A stretch of 64,000 nucleotides of DNA. Source: Heloderma charlesbogerti. Lineage: Eukaryota; Chordata; Lepidosauria; Squamata; Helodermatidae. This document shows positions 10,866 to 22,095 of the stretch, piece by piece. The notes below the pieces were generated by a model. The model was not told the DNA's origin, made no database searches, and saw nothing but the letters and a program-made list of their open reading frames with translations. The DNA is taken from assembly GCA_026122225.1 (NCBI GenBank), contig JANEZZ010002683.1, forward strand, positions 310,001 to 374,000, given 5' to 3'. How positions within the stretch are numbered: the first letter of the stretch is position 1; each line of letters begins with the position of its first letter. A program made the position numbers and the translations under genes.

Positions 10866-12780
10866 CCCACTATTCAAGTTCTCTGTTAGTCCAAGGGGAC
10901 ACACCCAGTCCATCCCTGCTGTCACCAAGCTTTGCCTCATACACTGCACCAGTTGGGCACACAATGATCCCCCAGCAAATTCCCAAGTCTATGCCACATG
11001 AGTCCTGCAGAAGCCAGCCAGGCTTGTAAATTCTTCCTGCTCTTGGTAAAAAGCCCAGGTGATGCCACAGGCTGAGAGAAAGCATTTCTCTTTCCGTGTT
11101 TTTCTGGTGGAACTGGCTTGGCTAGTATAGCTGAGAGGCCACCTCTCCCACTCTGGTATGCAAGGAATTTCCCAAGAAAACCAGTCCAAAACTCCAGTCA
11201 GCTGGTTCCTGAGTCTCAGCAATAGGAAGGAAGTGGGACCCTGCTGAAGGCTATCTGAAGAGAAACTCCTCTCCTGGGCTGGGTGTTGATGCTGCATTTA
11301 CACATATTAAACCATTGATACACTGCATGATTCTTCAGCCAGAGACACTGGGGTGAGCAAAAGGCAAGCACAAGATTAACAGCCACATTGCTCTGCTTTT
11401 GAGATGCCACTGCAAAGTCAGTGCAGGAACTAATGGCTCACATCCCAAAGTTTACAGTGTTCCAGCCACAAAGTGGCTTTGAGGGCAAGGGAGGGGATAC
11501 ACATTTTCTGGGACACAGCAGGAGTCTCAGCCCCGCGCCACTACTGCCTACTGTCCTCCCCTGCACGGGATAAACCCCTCCCTATGTACTGCGATCCCAA
11601 AGAGAATTCCCTCACATGGCTACTAGGCTTAGAGGGGAGAGGAAGCTCCCTCCTCAGCTGACATCCTGGTGAGAATTGCCCCCTTCTTGCAGTTAGGATT
11701 CCCACTAAGAAAATGGATGATGTGTGTAGACGGGGAATGGGGACTGAGAGGTGGTGACAATCTTAAAAATCTTGAGAGAGGATGATGATCAAGAGAGAAA
11801 GAATATGGGGCAGCTCTAGCCCTGCCTATCATCTACATGTGGCCCCCAGTCTTGAAACCAGGACCAGAAGAGGGAAGGAAGGGGGGGGGAAGCAAATTTA
11901 GGCAGCAAAGCCATTGCATGAGCCCTTTCTGGGAGGGAGGAGAAACCAAATGGCAGTTGGCCCCAACCAAACTGATGGAAGGGGCCTGACTGGCTCAGCC
12001 TTCCCTCTGACGCAGCCTGATGGAATACAGTAATATTCCTAGTTTTAAGTATTGGAACAGGGCACTGTGTGACCAGAGGCTGAGCAGAAGCAAATGAAAG
12101 ACAGGTTGCTAGCCATACTATCCACTGACAACTCATTTCTCAAAACCTTTCCAATATAGCACCCCCATATTCATGGTTTGCTTTAAAAAGGACAAACCCA
12201 TTGTTTAACATTTCCTTTTCTCCCAAAGCAGTCTTGTCTGTGCTCATTTGCTTCTTTTGTCTATTGTTTTTCTGGATAGGACGGACTCAGCTATTAAATG
12301 TCAATTCCAGATTTCAGCTTCACACCACTCACTGTAAAGATATACGGCATTTTTTCCCTTCCCAATAAACAGCAAACTATTCCAAATTGTAACATCATGA
12401 CCCATTCACCAAGGCTTGAGTGCTGCCTTATCATCCACATTTGTACATACTAGCAAGAGTGAAAAATTAATATGTAAAATCCACAGGAAAACTAGCCAAC
12501 AGTCAAATGCATACACACTTGCTGGTTATTAATATAAGCCACTGCAGATAAGCAGACACCTTCAGCCATCTGTGCCATCATCTGGGCTAACCTCAGCCTT
12601 TTGATATAGTATAGTGTATGGCATGAAACACAGATGGGGAACCTCCAGCCCATGGACTGAATTTAGCTCACCTCCCTGTCTAGCCCATGTTGTTAGTGAG
12701 GGGTGAGCAAAACCCTCTGTCTGTGTATGTTTATGTGCACGCGTGTGTGTGTGTATAGGTATGTATGTTCTACAGCTGTA
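10866..12780. other. Intronic sequence, nothing recognised
   Basis: No exon or full element seen. The short open frames here have no family signature. Confidence 0.45.
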
Positions 12781-13145
12781 CGCAAATGGCCTCTTGAAAT
12801 TCTCCACCCTATTTGTGGGCAGAGAAACAATTTCACCAAATTTCTCCAGTGGGAACAGAAATTCTCAACAGTTTGTCACAGGTAGGGCTCACCAATAGCA
12901 GTGCAAGTAGCTCAGCTTCTTTTTTTTCTCTTAAAGGTTTTGTGTGTGTGGGGGGGGTCTGTGTGCTGCCACTGCAAGTAGCATCAGCTGTGTTGACAGG
13001 CTGGCCCCATTTTGCATCCACCACAATGCAGGTCTGAGGAGATTACATAATCACTGCTGCAAGGCAGCCAAGAGCTCTCCCTGTGTGTTTTCTTTCTATT
13101 GTACATCTCTCCTTTGCTTTGCAGCCTCCCAGGTTGGAATGTATG

Positions 13146-13154
13146 ACTTACCTG
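13146..13154 (-). promoter_or_regulatory. Consensus splice donor facing out of the MITE (PCDH1 strand)
   Basis: CAG|GTAAGT, 9/9 to the U1 consensus, boundary 13152/13151. It is preceded by a 46-codon open frame that starts with ATG at 13289 and ends at the donor in phase 0. Confidence 0.55.
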
Positions 13155-13966
13155 GCTCTGCCGGGTTCCGCTGGGGGGGGGAGGCACTTCGTCCCTCCCC
13201 CCGGAATCCTCGCCGGGAATCCTGGCCGCCCGGCTCCGCTCCGCGGGGATTCCACAGAGCTGCCGGCCGGCTCCGCCAGCGCTGGACATCCGGCCGCTGG
13301 CTAGCAGGGACGCAAATGGCGGAGGCCGTAGTTGCCGCCGTTTGTGTCCCTGAATTCAGCCATGACAGGCTATGTAAAGACTTACGTAGCCTATCACGTC
13401 TGGGTTTAAAAACAAAAACAAAAACGCGTACGCAAATGGTGGTGGACGGCCGCCATTTGCATTCCTTATTTTCTGTTCCCCCCCCCTCCATTTGTGATAG
13501 GCTATGCAAAAACTTATGTAGCCTATCACGTCTGGGTTAAAAAAACAAACAAATGCGTACGCAAATGGCGGCGGCTACGGCCGCCGCCATTTGCGTTCCT
13601 TATTTTTGGCTGTCTTAGTCTACGTAAATATTTACGTAGACTAAGACGAAGACAAGAAAGGGGAACACAAATAACGTAGCAGACGCTATTTGCGTTCCCC
13701 CTTATTTTCACCGTCTTAGTCTACATAAATATTTATGTAGACTAAGACGGCCCAAAATAAGGAACGCAAATGGCGGCGGCCTTAGCCGCCGCCATTTGCG
13801 TACGCGTTTGTTTTTTTTTTAACCCAGATGTGATAGGCTACATAAGTCTTTACATAGCCTATCACGAATGGGGGAGGGGGGAAACAGACTGCAAATGGCG
13901 GCGGCAGCCGGTCGGAAGACCAGCCGCTGCCACCGCTGGAGCCGCTGCTGTCCGGAACATCCGCCA

Positions 13967-13975
13967 CAGGTAAGT
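13967..13975 (+). promoter_or_regulatory. Consensus splice donor facing out of the MITE (plus strand)
   Basis: CAG|GTAAGT, 9/9, boundary 13969/13970. It is preceded by a 25-codon open frame starting ATGGCGGCGGCAGCC at 13895 (peptide starts MAAAAGRKT) and ending at the donor in phase 0. Confidence 0.55.
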
Positions 13976-14363
13976 CTCGTCCCGGGGGGGATCTGTGGGG
14001 GGGCAGGGGGGTGGCAGGCCGTTCCGCTCACCGAGATCCATGGCGGAATTCTCTGACATCCTTACTCCCAGGCTGCTTGGGCTTCCTGATCTGAAAAAGC
14101 TCTATGGGCTATGAGGAGTGATCTCATTATGTCTTTCCCCTGGCCTTTAACTGAAGTGTAGGAAGCTGAGGATGCTGCAGGGTGCTGGATATATGATTGT
14201 ACAATGAAAGACAGGACATTCATGTACACTCCTCAGCTACCTCCTAAGTAAGCTAAGCTCAAGAAACCTGAACCCAACCTATTTGAATTTCTCTGAAATT
14301 TTCTTCTCCTTTGAATTTCTTTTCAAAAGCAATTTCTTTTCTGTGAAATTGAATGAGAATGGC

Positions 14364-17300
14364 CAAAAAGTCTCAATGCATGGATGAGATGGTGGTGCCA
14401 GGAGGAGGGGTTCAGTTATTGGGGGAACATTTTTGGACAAGCCGGGCCTATACAAGAGGGATGGGCTCCACTTGAACCAAAATGAAACCAGACTGCTGGC
14501 ACTAAACATAAAAAGGGTGGCAGAGCAGCTTTTAAACTGCTTTTTTTTCCCCTGGGGGAAAGCCGGGGGGAGCTGGGAAGCATCCGGTTTGGCTTAAATC
14601 ATCCCAAAGGGATGAAGATGAAAATGTTTTTGGTTCCCCAAATGCAGAAGGGGAAAAAATAGGCCAGGAGCATATAGTAGAACATAACAGCCAATCAAAG
14701 GGGCCAATGTCCCATAGCAAAAGATGCACATGCCAGAGGCATCTGGGGAAGGATACCACGTATAGGTGTTTCTATGCAAATGCCAGAAGCCTCCGTGCCA
14801 AAATGGGATAGTTGAGTGCTTGATTTTAATGGAAAACCTGAATATAATGGGCATTACAGAAACCTGGTAGAACAGAGAGAACCAGTGGGATACAGTCAAC
14901 TCTGAATATAAACTCTATAGGAAGGACAGGGAAGGGTGTACTAGGGGAGGTGTTGCCCTGTATGTCAAAGAGGGCATAGTGTCAAGAGAACTAGAACACC
15001 TAAAAGGGATACACTCTTCCACAGAAGCTCTGTGGGTGACAAGACCAGGCTCCAAAACTAGTGCTAGGAACATGCTGTTGTCCCCCAGACCAGAATGCTC
15101 ACAGTGACCTTGAGATGGAAAACGAAATCAGGGAGGCCTCCAAACAAGAAGTGTTGTCTTCTTACAGGTCCTAGTATGAGATATAAATGTTGTTGAACCA
15201 ATTGGAAACAGTGATCACAGTGCTATCAGATTTAATATATATTTAAGTGGAAAATTGCCCAGGAAGTCCAACATGGTCACATTTAACTTCAAAAGAAGAA
15301 ACTTCCCTAAAATTAGGGAACTGGTGAAACAGAAGCTAAAAGGGGGAGTCAAAAGGATTACATTCCTTCCAAATGCTTGGAGATTACTCAAAACCACAAT
15401 AAGAGAAGCCCAGCTAAAATGTATACCACAGGTTAGGAAAGATAGCACCAAGTCCAAGAGGTCGCCGGCATAGTTAATGAGCAGTGGTAAGGGAGCTATT
15501 AGAGAAAAGAGAGCTTCCTTCAGAAAATGGAAGTCTTGCCCAAGTGAGGAAAACAAAAGGGAGCACAAGCTTACACAAAGACGATGAAAGCACACAATAA
15601 GAGATGCAAAAAAAGCATTTTGAAGAGCATATCGCTAACAACATCATAGAATCATAGAAAAGTAGGGTTGGAAGGGGCCTACAAGGCCCCTTCCAACCAA
15701 TAAAGAATCAAGGCCAACAATAAAGAATTCTTTAAATATATCAGAAGCAGCAAACCAGCTAGGGAGGCAGTTGGACCATTGGATGACAATTGAGTTAAAG
15801 GAGGACTGAAAGGGGACAAGGAGATTGCAGAGAAGCTGAATGAATTATTTTCATCCATCTTCACTGCAGAAGATATAGGACTGATACCTGTGCCTGAACT
15901 GATGTTTTCAGGAAGGGAGTCTGAGGAACTGAGGAAAATAGTGGCAACAAGAGATGACGTTCTCAACCTTATTGATGTACTGAAAGCAAATAAATCACCA
16001 GGCCCAGATGGTATCCATCCAAGAGTTCTCAAAAAACTCAAATATGAAATTGCTGATCTTCTAACCAAAGTATGCAACATGTCCCTAAGATCAGCCTCTA
16101 TACCAGAGGACTGGAAGATGGCCAATGTAACGCCCATTTTCAAAAAGGGATCCAGGGGGATCCAGGAAATTACAGGCTGGTTAGATTAACATCTGCTCAG
16201 GGTAAATTGGTTGAAGTCATTATTAAAGATAAAATTAGTAAGCATATAGAAGGACAAGCCCTGCTGAAAAAGAATCAACATGGCTTCCGCAAAGGTAAGT
16301 CCTGTCTCATTAACATTTTAGAGTTCTTTCAGAGTGTCAATAAACATGTAGGCAGGGGTGATCCGGTAGACATTGTTTCCTTGGACTTCCAAAAGGCTTT
16401 TGACAAAGTCCCTCACCTAAGACTCCTGAGAAAACTTAGCTGTAATGGAATAGGAAACAGGTCCTCTTATGGATCAGTAACTGGTTAAAGAACAGAAAGC
16501 AGAGAGTAGGAATAAATGGTAAATTCTCCCAGTGGAGGGAAGTAAATAGTGGGGTCCCACAGGGATCTGTATTAGGACCAATGCTTTTCAACCTGGTCAT
16601 AAACGATCTGGAATTAGGAGTGAGCAGTGAAGTGGCCAAGTTTGCAGATGACACCAAATTATTTAGGGTGGTTAAAACAAAAAGGGATTGTGAATTGCTC
16701 CAGAAGGATCTCTCCAAACTGGGAGAACGATCATCCAGATGGCAAATGCGGTTCAATGTAAGCAAGTGTAAAGTGATGCACGTTGGGTCAAAAAATCCCA
16801 ACTTCAATATAGCCTGATGGGATCTGAGCTAGCGGTGACCCACCAGGAAAGAGATCTTGGGGTTGTGGTGGACAGCTCAGTGAAGATGTCAACCCAGTGT
16901 ACAGCAGCTGTAAAAAAAGGCAAGCTCCATGTTAGGCATAATTAGAAAAGGAATTGAGAATAAAACTGCCAATATCATACTGCTGCCCCTATACAAATCT
17001 ATGGTGCGGCCATACTTGGAACACTGTGTCCAATTCTGGTCACCATACCTAAAAATAGATATTGTAGAGCTGGAAAAAGTGCAGAAAAGGGCAACTAAAA
17101 TGATCACGGGACTGGAGTATCTCCCCTATGAGAGAAGGTGGGATTGTTTAGCTTGGAAAAAAGGAGGGTAAGGGGAGACATGATAGAGGTCTACAAAATT
17201 ATGCATGGTATGGAGAATGTGGATAGGGGGACATTTTTCTCCCTGTCTCAAAATACTAGAACCTGGGGTCATCCCCCATGAAGCTGATTGGTGGAAGATT

Positions 17301-17657
17301 CAGGACAGATCAAAGGAAGTACTTCTTCACACAGCGCATAGTTAAACTATGGAATTTGCTACCACAGGAAGTAGTGATGGACACCAGTTTGGTTGGCTTT
17401 AAAGGGGGTTAGACAAATTCCTGGAGAAAAGGCTATCAATGGCTATTAGTCTTGATGGCTATGTGCTACCTTCAGTACCAGAGGCAGTGAGCCTATGTAC
17501 ACCAGTTGCTGTGGAACATGGGTGGGGGGGGGTGCAGTTGCACTCAGGCCCTGCTTGTGGGTTCCTGGTAGACAGCTGGTTGGCTGCTGTGTGAACAGAA
17601 TGCTGGTCTAGATGAACCCTTGGTCTGATCCAGCATGGCTCTTCTTATGTTCTTAAA
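14364..17657 (+). mobile_element. CR1-clade (CR1/L3-like) LINE, degenerate
   Basis: An about 3.3-kb insertion into repeat A. The 5' part keeps traces of an APE endonuclease (NARSLRAKMG, ITETW at about 14.77-14.87 kb). Reverse transcriptase blocks follow across several frames: KANKSPGPDGIHPRVLK, NQHGFRKGKSC, LDFQKAFDKVPH, GSVLGPMLFNLVINDLE, KFADDTKLFR (catalytic FADD, about 16.64 kb), YLEHCVQFWSPY. The tail GTCTGATCCAGCATGGC...CTTATGTTCTTA resembles the tail of the SINE at 27.07 kb. Stops and frameshifts make it inactive. The plus strand is antisense to PCDH1. Confidence 0.85.
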
Positions 17658-17690
17658 AAATGTGGGGAAATTTCTGGCACAGCACTACTA

Positions 17691-18365
17691 TGTTCCACCC
17701 AAGAGGCAACATGCGGTCAACCCAGGGGAAGGAGTTACCAGGACAGACATAATCAGAGGCTCCCTAAAATTCTGAAATGGAAAGGCCAATTTCCTGAGCA
17801 CTGTAATTATAGGGCCACAGTTGTGGCCCTACATTAAAAGTGAGATGGACTAACTGCATTCTGCCTTCATAACCAGAAATTAAGGGGGCAATACACTCTG
17901 TACAATCCTACAGATTGCGCCCCTGCTACTCAGAAACCCCCGAACCTGGAGGCTTCTGAGGGCCCTATACTCTGCTGGACTGAAGCCAACAAAGCAGGAG
18001 GGGCAGGGTAGGCAATTTTTGCCTCCTCATCCTCTAATCTCCCCCCCTCCAGACAGGCTTTTCAGCCCATCTAGCTTCGGAGGGAGAAGGAAGGAGGCTG
18101 AAGGAGGCTCAGGATAAATCGTATCCTGGCCTCTTTGGGCTCCCCGCTGTAACACCCCCTTTCCCCATCTCCAAGGTCGATTCTCTGACCCTGTAGAGGC
18201 AGCCGGTGCAGTTCTCCCTGCACCAGCTGTAAGGGGTTGGATCTCCAACAACCCCTTCCGAGGTCAGAGTGCTCAGGTCAGGGTTAATCCAAGGGATCCT
18301 GCGCTCCCTGGGATGCTTGCCCAGGAACCATAGGATTGCTCTCTTATACTCAGGAAATGGCTCAC
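17691..18365. other. Intronic sequence, nothing recognised
   Basis: GC-richer intron with no clear exon or repeat. Confidence 0.45.
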
Positions 18366-18630
18366 AGGATTGATCTGAAACTTGGCAGAGTAGAGGAAGT
18401 CAGTTTGAGGTTGGTCTGTGCCAATTTTGAAAGCATAAGAAATGGCTTATTTATAGGAGTCTGAAGTTTGAAGAGTGACCTCAAACAGTTTGAGAAGAAT
18501 TTCTCATAGACTTTGCTGGGATTAAAATTATAAACCAGTTTTGGTTTGCATAGCATCTTTTGGTAAACCGTTTGTTTTGACAGGTCAAGGGGAAGGTCTA
18601 GTATAGGCTGTGCCCCAGTAGCACCATAAC
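18366..18630. repeat. Interspersed repeat copy, uninterrupted
   Basis: Sister of the split copy at 4.26-5.05 kb (TTGATCTGAAACTTGG, ATTTATAGGAGTCTGAAGT, GTAGCACCATAACACTG). It serves as the empty-site control for the insertion at 4408-4955. Confidence 0.65.
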
Positions 18631-19539
18631 ACTGCTGTAGTTTTTATTTAAAATGTGATCCCCACAACCCCGGACAGTTTTATCCTATGGGAGCTCATAA
18701 GGTATTCCACTTGGCAAGACCAGAATGATACTGCAGGAGGGAAGGGCGAGAGTGTAAGTGGGCATGGCTGGTTACCAGAGAGATGAAATAGGAGGGAAAA
18801 GGAGGAACAGATGAGTAGGGAGCTTCCTATGTCAGTTAAGGTTTTAGGCCAGAGCTGGACAACACATACCACCCATCTTTTTTTTGCAGCCTCGCAGCAC
18901 CCCCCCCCCCAGTGCTGCATTGCGGCGCCAAATTATTGCTGAATTTCAGCGACACGCAGCTGTGGCAACAAAAAAGCCACATTTTCACTTGCCCCATGTT
19001 TTAATGCGAAATTGCACTCTCCTGGGTCTTCCAAAAGAGCGATTTTGCATTAAAACAAGGTGCGCACCTTGTTTTGAAGCGAAAATTGGTTTTACCCCAG
19101 AGGGGCCAAACTGGATTTGGATCCTAGCATGGGGAGCAGGGGAGATTTAATGTGTTTGACCTGCGATAAAGCCAATCTGGATCAGCCCCACAGGGCCTGC
19201 CATTTCTACTGCAAAATACTGATGGATCAAGCAAATGGATCACTATTTCTCCACAGGAATAGCAGACAGGCCCCACCCCTCAATCTAGATCAGGCTCATA
19301 GCTGGGGGCGGGGTTAAGCCACATGCCCCCCACACTAGAGTCCCCATCCAGACTGCATCACCTGCGCATACTCTAGAGTAAAAATGAAAAAAAGACGTAC
19401 CTGCTAGCTGCATCTCTAAAATAATGTCTGTTGGCCCTGATTTCTTATTAATTGTGTTATTTCTTCATTTCTTTTTCTATTGAGTTCCTCATTTTTATTT
19501 TCAGATTTGCCTGATGAGTATTTTAAAATGTAATCAAAT
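18631..19539. other. Intronic sequence, no gene recognised
   Basis: Contains a poly-C run near 18901 and a GC-richer stretch. No family recognised. Confidence 0.4.
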
Positions 19540-20420
19540 TCAATTAACAAAAACCTTTTGGTTTAATATGTTTTGTTAAGGTCTTTCCACATTCACTCAA
19601 GCTCCAAAACGCTGGGAAATTTTATTTCTTGAATTTATTAATTTATTGAACATATTAAATGCCTCATAAATACATTTTTCTTGCTCTTAACAGATGCATT
19701 CTTTAGGCAATATGTTATGGTGTGGTATCCTATGCTGTGTCTAGTTCCATCTTCACCACTACCTTGGAGCTACATGGCTGTCAGTGGGCAGAGAGGCGGA
19801 CCCAAGTCCCAGATTTGTCTGTTCATGGGAATAGACACAAGGAATCTATGCAACTGAAGCTACCTTGAACATTACAAATATCCAAGTGGCAACCGGTATG
19901 ATTTGCACAGAATGACAGAGTTGGAAGGGACCTTGAAGTCATCTAGTCCAACCCCCTGTTCAGTGCAGGATAAGCCACAGGTAAAGCATCCCTCCTTACT
20001 TTTCCTCTCCATCTCCCACACACGGTTTGGGTTAATTTTGTAATCCTGAAACAAAAATCCCATACAGTAGGTTAACATTTCCTCATTGTGCAGAATGAGC
20101 AAAAGAGCGGAGAGGGAGAGGGAGAAGGATACTTGTAATGTTCAATGGTAGCTTCAGTTGCATAACACTTGAGCTGTATAGACTCCATGTGTCTATTCCA
20201 GGGAACAGACAAATGTGGGACTTTGGTCCACCCCTCTGCCACTGACAGCCATCCACCTCCAAGGCAGCAGTGAAGATGGGACTAGCCACAACATGCGATA
20301 CCATATCATACCCCTATGGTTGAAATAACTCGTCAAGTCCAGACCCTTAACAACAGCAATTTTCCAGTATTTTGTATACTTGAACACGGAAACCCCTTAA
20401 CAAAACATGCAAAGGTCATC
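19540..20420. repeat. Foldback repeat with about 290-bp inverted arms
   Basis: The left arm (about 19555-19884) and right arm (about 20128-20415) are reverse complements with moderate divergence. Landmarks are TTTTGTTAAGG, ACTACCTTGGAGCTACATGGCTG read against CAGCCATCCACCTCCAAGGCAG, and CAACTGAAGCTACC read against GGTAGCTTCAGTTG. The central 245 bases include a CR1 tail fragment in minus orientation. The single-arm relative is at 7.70-8.28 kb. Confidence 0.75.
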
Positions 20421-20429
20421 TTCTTGCGC

Positions 20430-20745
20430 AACATGGGATGTTGGAGAATCAATCTGCAAGTGATTCAGATGAGGTTGGATTTCTATGGATCTGACTGGTG
20501 GATCCTGCAGCAGGCGAGCTATTTCCAAGTCACAAGGACTTGCAGACTGTTTTTTTACGGGGGGGGGGATTTGTGCAAATGGACATTAGCGCAAGTGCGC
20601 ATTTGCAAATGAACAAAATCCTTGTATAAGAAATCTGATTCCATCAATGAGCAGACAACAGAACGAAATATGCCTGGTATTCCACGAAACACAGAAGGAG
20701 CCCATTCAGCCAAATCCGTTCATCCCTAATCACAACTCAGCCCCA
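20430..20745. mobile_element. hAT-type MITE-like repeat (sister of the 61.4-kb copy)
   Basis: Shares with 61450-61790 the stretches TTGCAGAC(T/C)GTTTTTTTA, CATTAGCGCAAGTGCGCATTTGC-like palindromic core, TCTGATTCCATC(A/G)ATGAGCAGA and ACATCCCTAA-type end. The start TGGGATGTTGGAGAAT resembles the hAT ends of the 13- and 39-kb elements. The TSD is unclear. Confidence 0.5.
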
Positions 20746-21283
20746 GCATCAAAACCACGAAGCCTACAAATTCCAAAGCCTTTCAGCACCTTTCAACATC
20801 AGGTAATGCCTGAGTACCCCCAGTCTCACCTATACTAGGAAGAAATGTACTAAGTTTCTACATGAAGGATTTGGAGGAGAAATAAAGGGGACATCAGATT
20901 CCTACTTCCATTCTGAAGTGGTACAGTCTCAGCAGGGCTGTACTACACAATTTTTCTAAACATAAAATTGCCTGAGAAATGCAGACTCATATGCTTTTCC
21001 TCCACCCTGTCAACTCCAGCTGGCCTTCATTTCCCTACTCAACCAGTTCTAAGATTCCCACACTCTCTTCCCATTCCCCATCTAGCCTAACCGTGGTGAC
21101 ATTGCTTTGTAGGAGGCAGCATATCTAATGGCGTGTAAAGCATCTGGGAGTTGTAGCCAATCTAAGACTCAAGTGGTACCCTGGAAGAGCAGTCCGTTTT
21201 CCTATTTTGCAAGTGGGAAAGCCATTCAGCAGTCCCAGTGGAGTCATACAGCCCCTGAATGACCTACTGAAGGAGGGGCTCAC
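20746..21283. other. Intron next to PCDH1 exon 2; nothing recognised
   Basis: No repeat or exon identified. Confidence 0.5.
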
Positions 21284-22078
21284 CTGCAATACAGAGTGTC
21301 CCATCGGACTATTTTCTGAGAGTTCCGCCTCATACAGTGGCTTCTCAAACTTGGGTGCATTGTCATTCATATCGAGGATGGTGATGCGTAGTAGGGCACT
21401 GCTAGCACGTGGTGGACTACCTCCATCCTGTACTTTGATGGTTAAGTCATAGGACTCTGATTGTTCCCGGTCCAAGTTTCCCATCACAATCAGCTGTGGC
21501 TGTTTCTCATCTTGGTCCTCTGCCACCTGCAAGCCAAAAAGTTTCTGGGCATCTGAGCCAGGCATGAGCTCATAGGAAGCTACACCGTTGGCACCAGCAT
21601 CACGATCCATGGCCAAGGGGATGGGGAAGAGCGTGCCAACATTGGTGTTTTCAGGGATGGCTAGAGTGATGACAGGAGAGGCAAAGTTGGGTGTGTTGTC
21701 ATTGATGTCCAGCACCTCGATCTGCCCCTCCAGCAGGCGTGGGCTGTTGCTCATCAAGTCCGTAATAGAAACCTCAAACTCCAGAAAACAAGCATCCCCT
21801 GGAAACAGCTGCTGGCACTCTCTCAGGCTCTCCCGGTCAATGGAGGTCTCTGTGGTAAAGATGTCACCAGTCTTGCCATCCACACGCAAGTAGGGGGAAC
21901 CCACCTCCAGCTTATACAGGTGCCCCACATCTGGGAAACCATAGTCTGCTGCCAAGCTTCCAATGAGTGTGTTGGGCGGCTGCTCTTCCTGTACCTTGTA
22001 GACCACACGTGTCCCAGAGCCCAGGCAGGGAAGCTGGAGGAAGAGCCACAAGCCCAGGCAGGAAATCAGCTGCTGCAT
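21284..22078 (-). CDS. PCDH1: Protocadherin-1, first coding exon (signal peptide, EC1-EC2, start of EC3)
   Basis: Encodes residues 1-265 of the adhesion receptor. The ATG at 22078 is chosen because it lies 17 bases inside a pyrimidine-tract acceptor (AG at 22097-22096) and gives a good signal peptide of about 22 residues, rich in Leu. In-frame codons further upstream would be intronic. EC1 runs to DINDNTP (about 124-130) and EC2 to DMNDNAP (about 236-242). The TRVVYKV start of EC1 and the VGHLYKLEVG region are typical of PCDH1. The exon ends ATTGCAG|GTGAGC at 21284 in phase 0, matching the phase-0 acceptor of the exon at 4054. The mammalian protein starts somewhat further upstream, so the N-terminus is shorter here. 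The 5' UTR continues through 22095 into an upstream exon that I cannot place with certainty. Confidence 0.96.
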
Positions 22079-22095
22079 TCTGAAGCGCGGTGGAG
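22079..22095 (-). other. PCDH1: PCDH1 5' UTR part of first coding exon
   Basis: Seventeen bases between a strong acceptor (CTCTCTGCTTTCTTTCAG on the minus strand) and the ATG. The acceptor shows that at least one further non-coding exon lies upstream at higher coordinates. Confidence 0.7.

Larger units (their letters stand above)
13134..14064. mobile_element. Palindromic CpG-rich hAT-type MITE with outward splice donors
   Basis: A 931-bp non-autonomous element flanked by an exact 8-bp TSD, CTCCCAGG (13126-13133 and 14065-14072). Its ends, TTGGAATGTATGA and (reversed) TAAGGATGTCAGAG, align with the TAGGGGTGCACGA and TAGGGTTGGCAGAG ends of the element at 39.05-39.60 kb. The 8-bp TSD and YARNG-like ends indicate the hAT superfamily. 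The interior is a palindrome of palindromes: at least eight hairpins, including perfect ones at 13612-13647 and 13711-13750, and repeated ACGCAAATGGCGGCGGC inverted pairs. Perfect CAG|GTAAGT donors point outward at both ends. There is no transposase. Confidence 0.85.
12790..17690 (+). repeat. Interspersed repeat A, copy split by two insertions
   Basis: The same family as 9256-10395. The copy is split at 13134-14064 by a palindromic hAT MITE and again at about 14364-17657 by a CR1-clade LINE. The repeat resumes with GGCACAGCACTACTATG at about 17672. Confidence 0.7.
4055..21283 (-). other. PCDH1: PCDH1 intron between the two coding exons (17.2 kb)
   Basis: Bounded by GTGAGC at the donor and a TTTTCATTGCAG acceptor on the minus strand, phase 0. 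It is filled with transposable elements listed separately; most recognised LINE copies lie on the plus strand, antisense to the gene. I see no other host exon in it. Confidence 0.85.

Noticed and set aside
13770..14056. hAT transposase coding sequence inside the palindromic MITE
   Set aside because: All frames over 60 codons there are GC-palindrome translations; no transposase motif is present, so the element is non-autonomous.
16581..16817. Host genes encoding FADD or YADD reverse transcriptases here and at 6001, 43446, 47886 and 57948
   Set aside because: All are truncated LINE copies (CR1-clade or BovB) with tails, TSDs or family-typical 3' ends.
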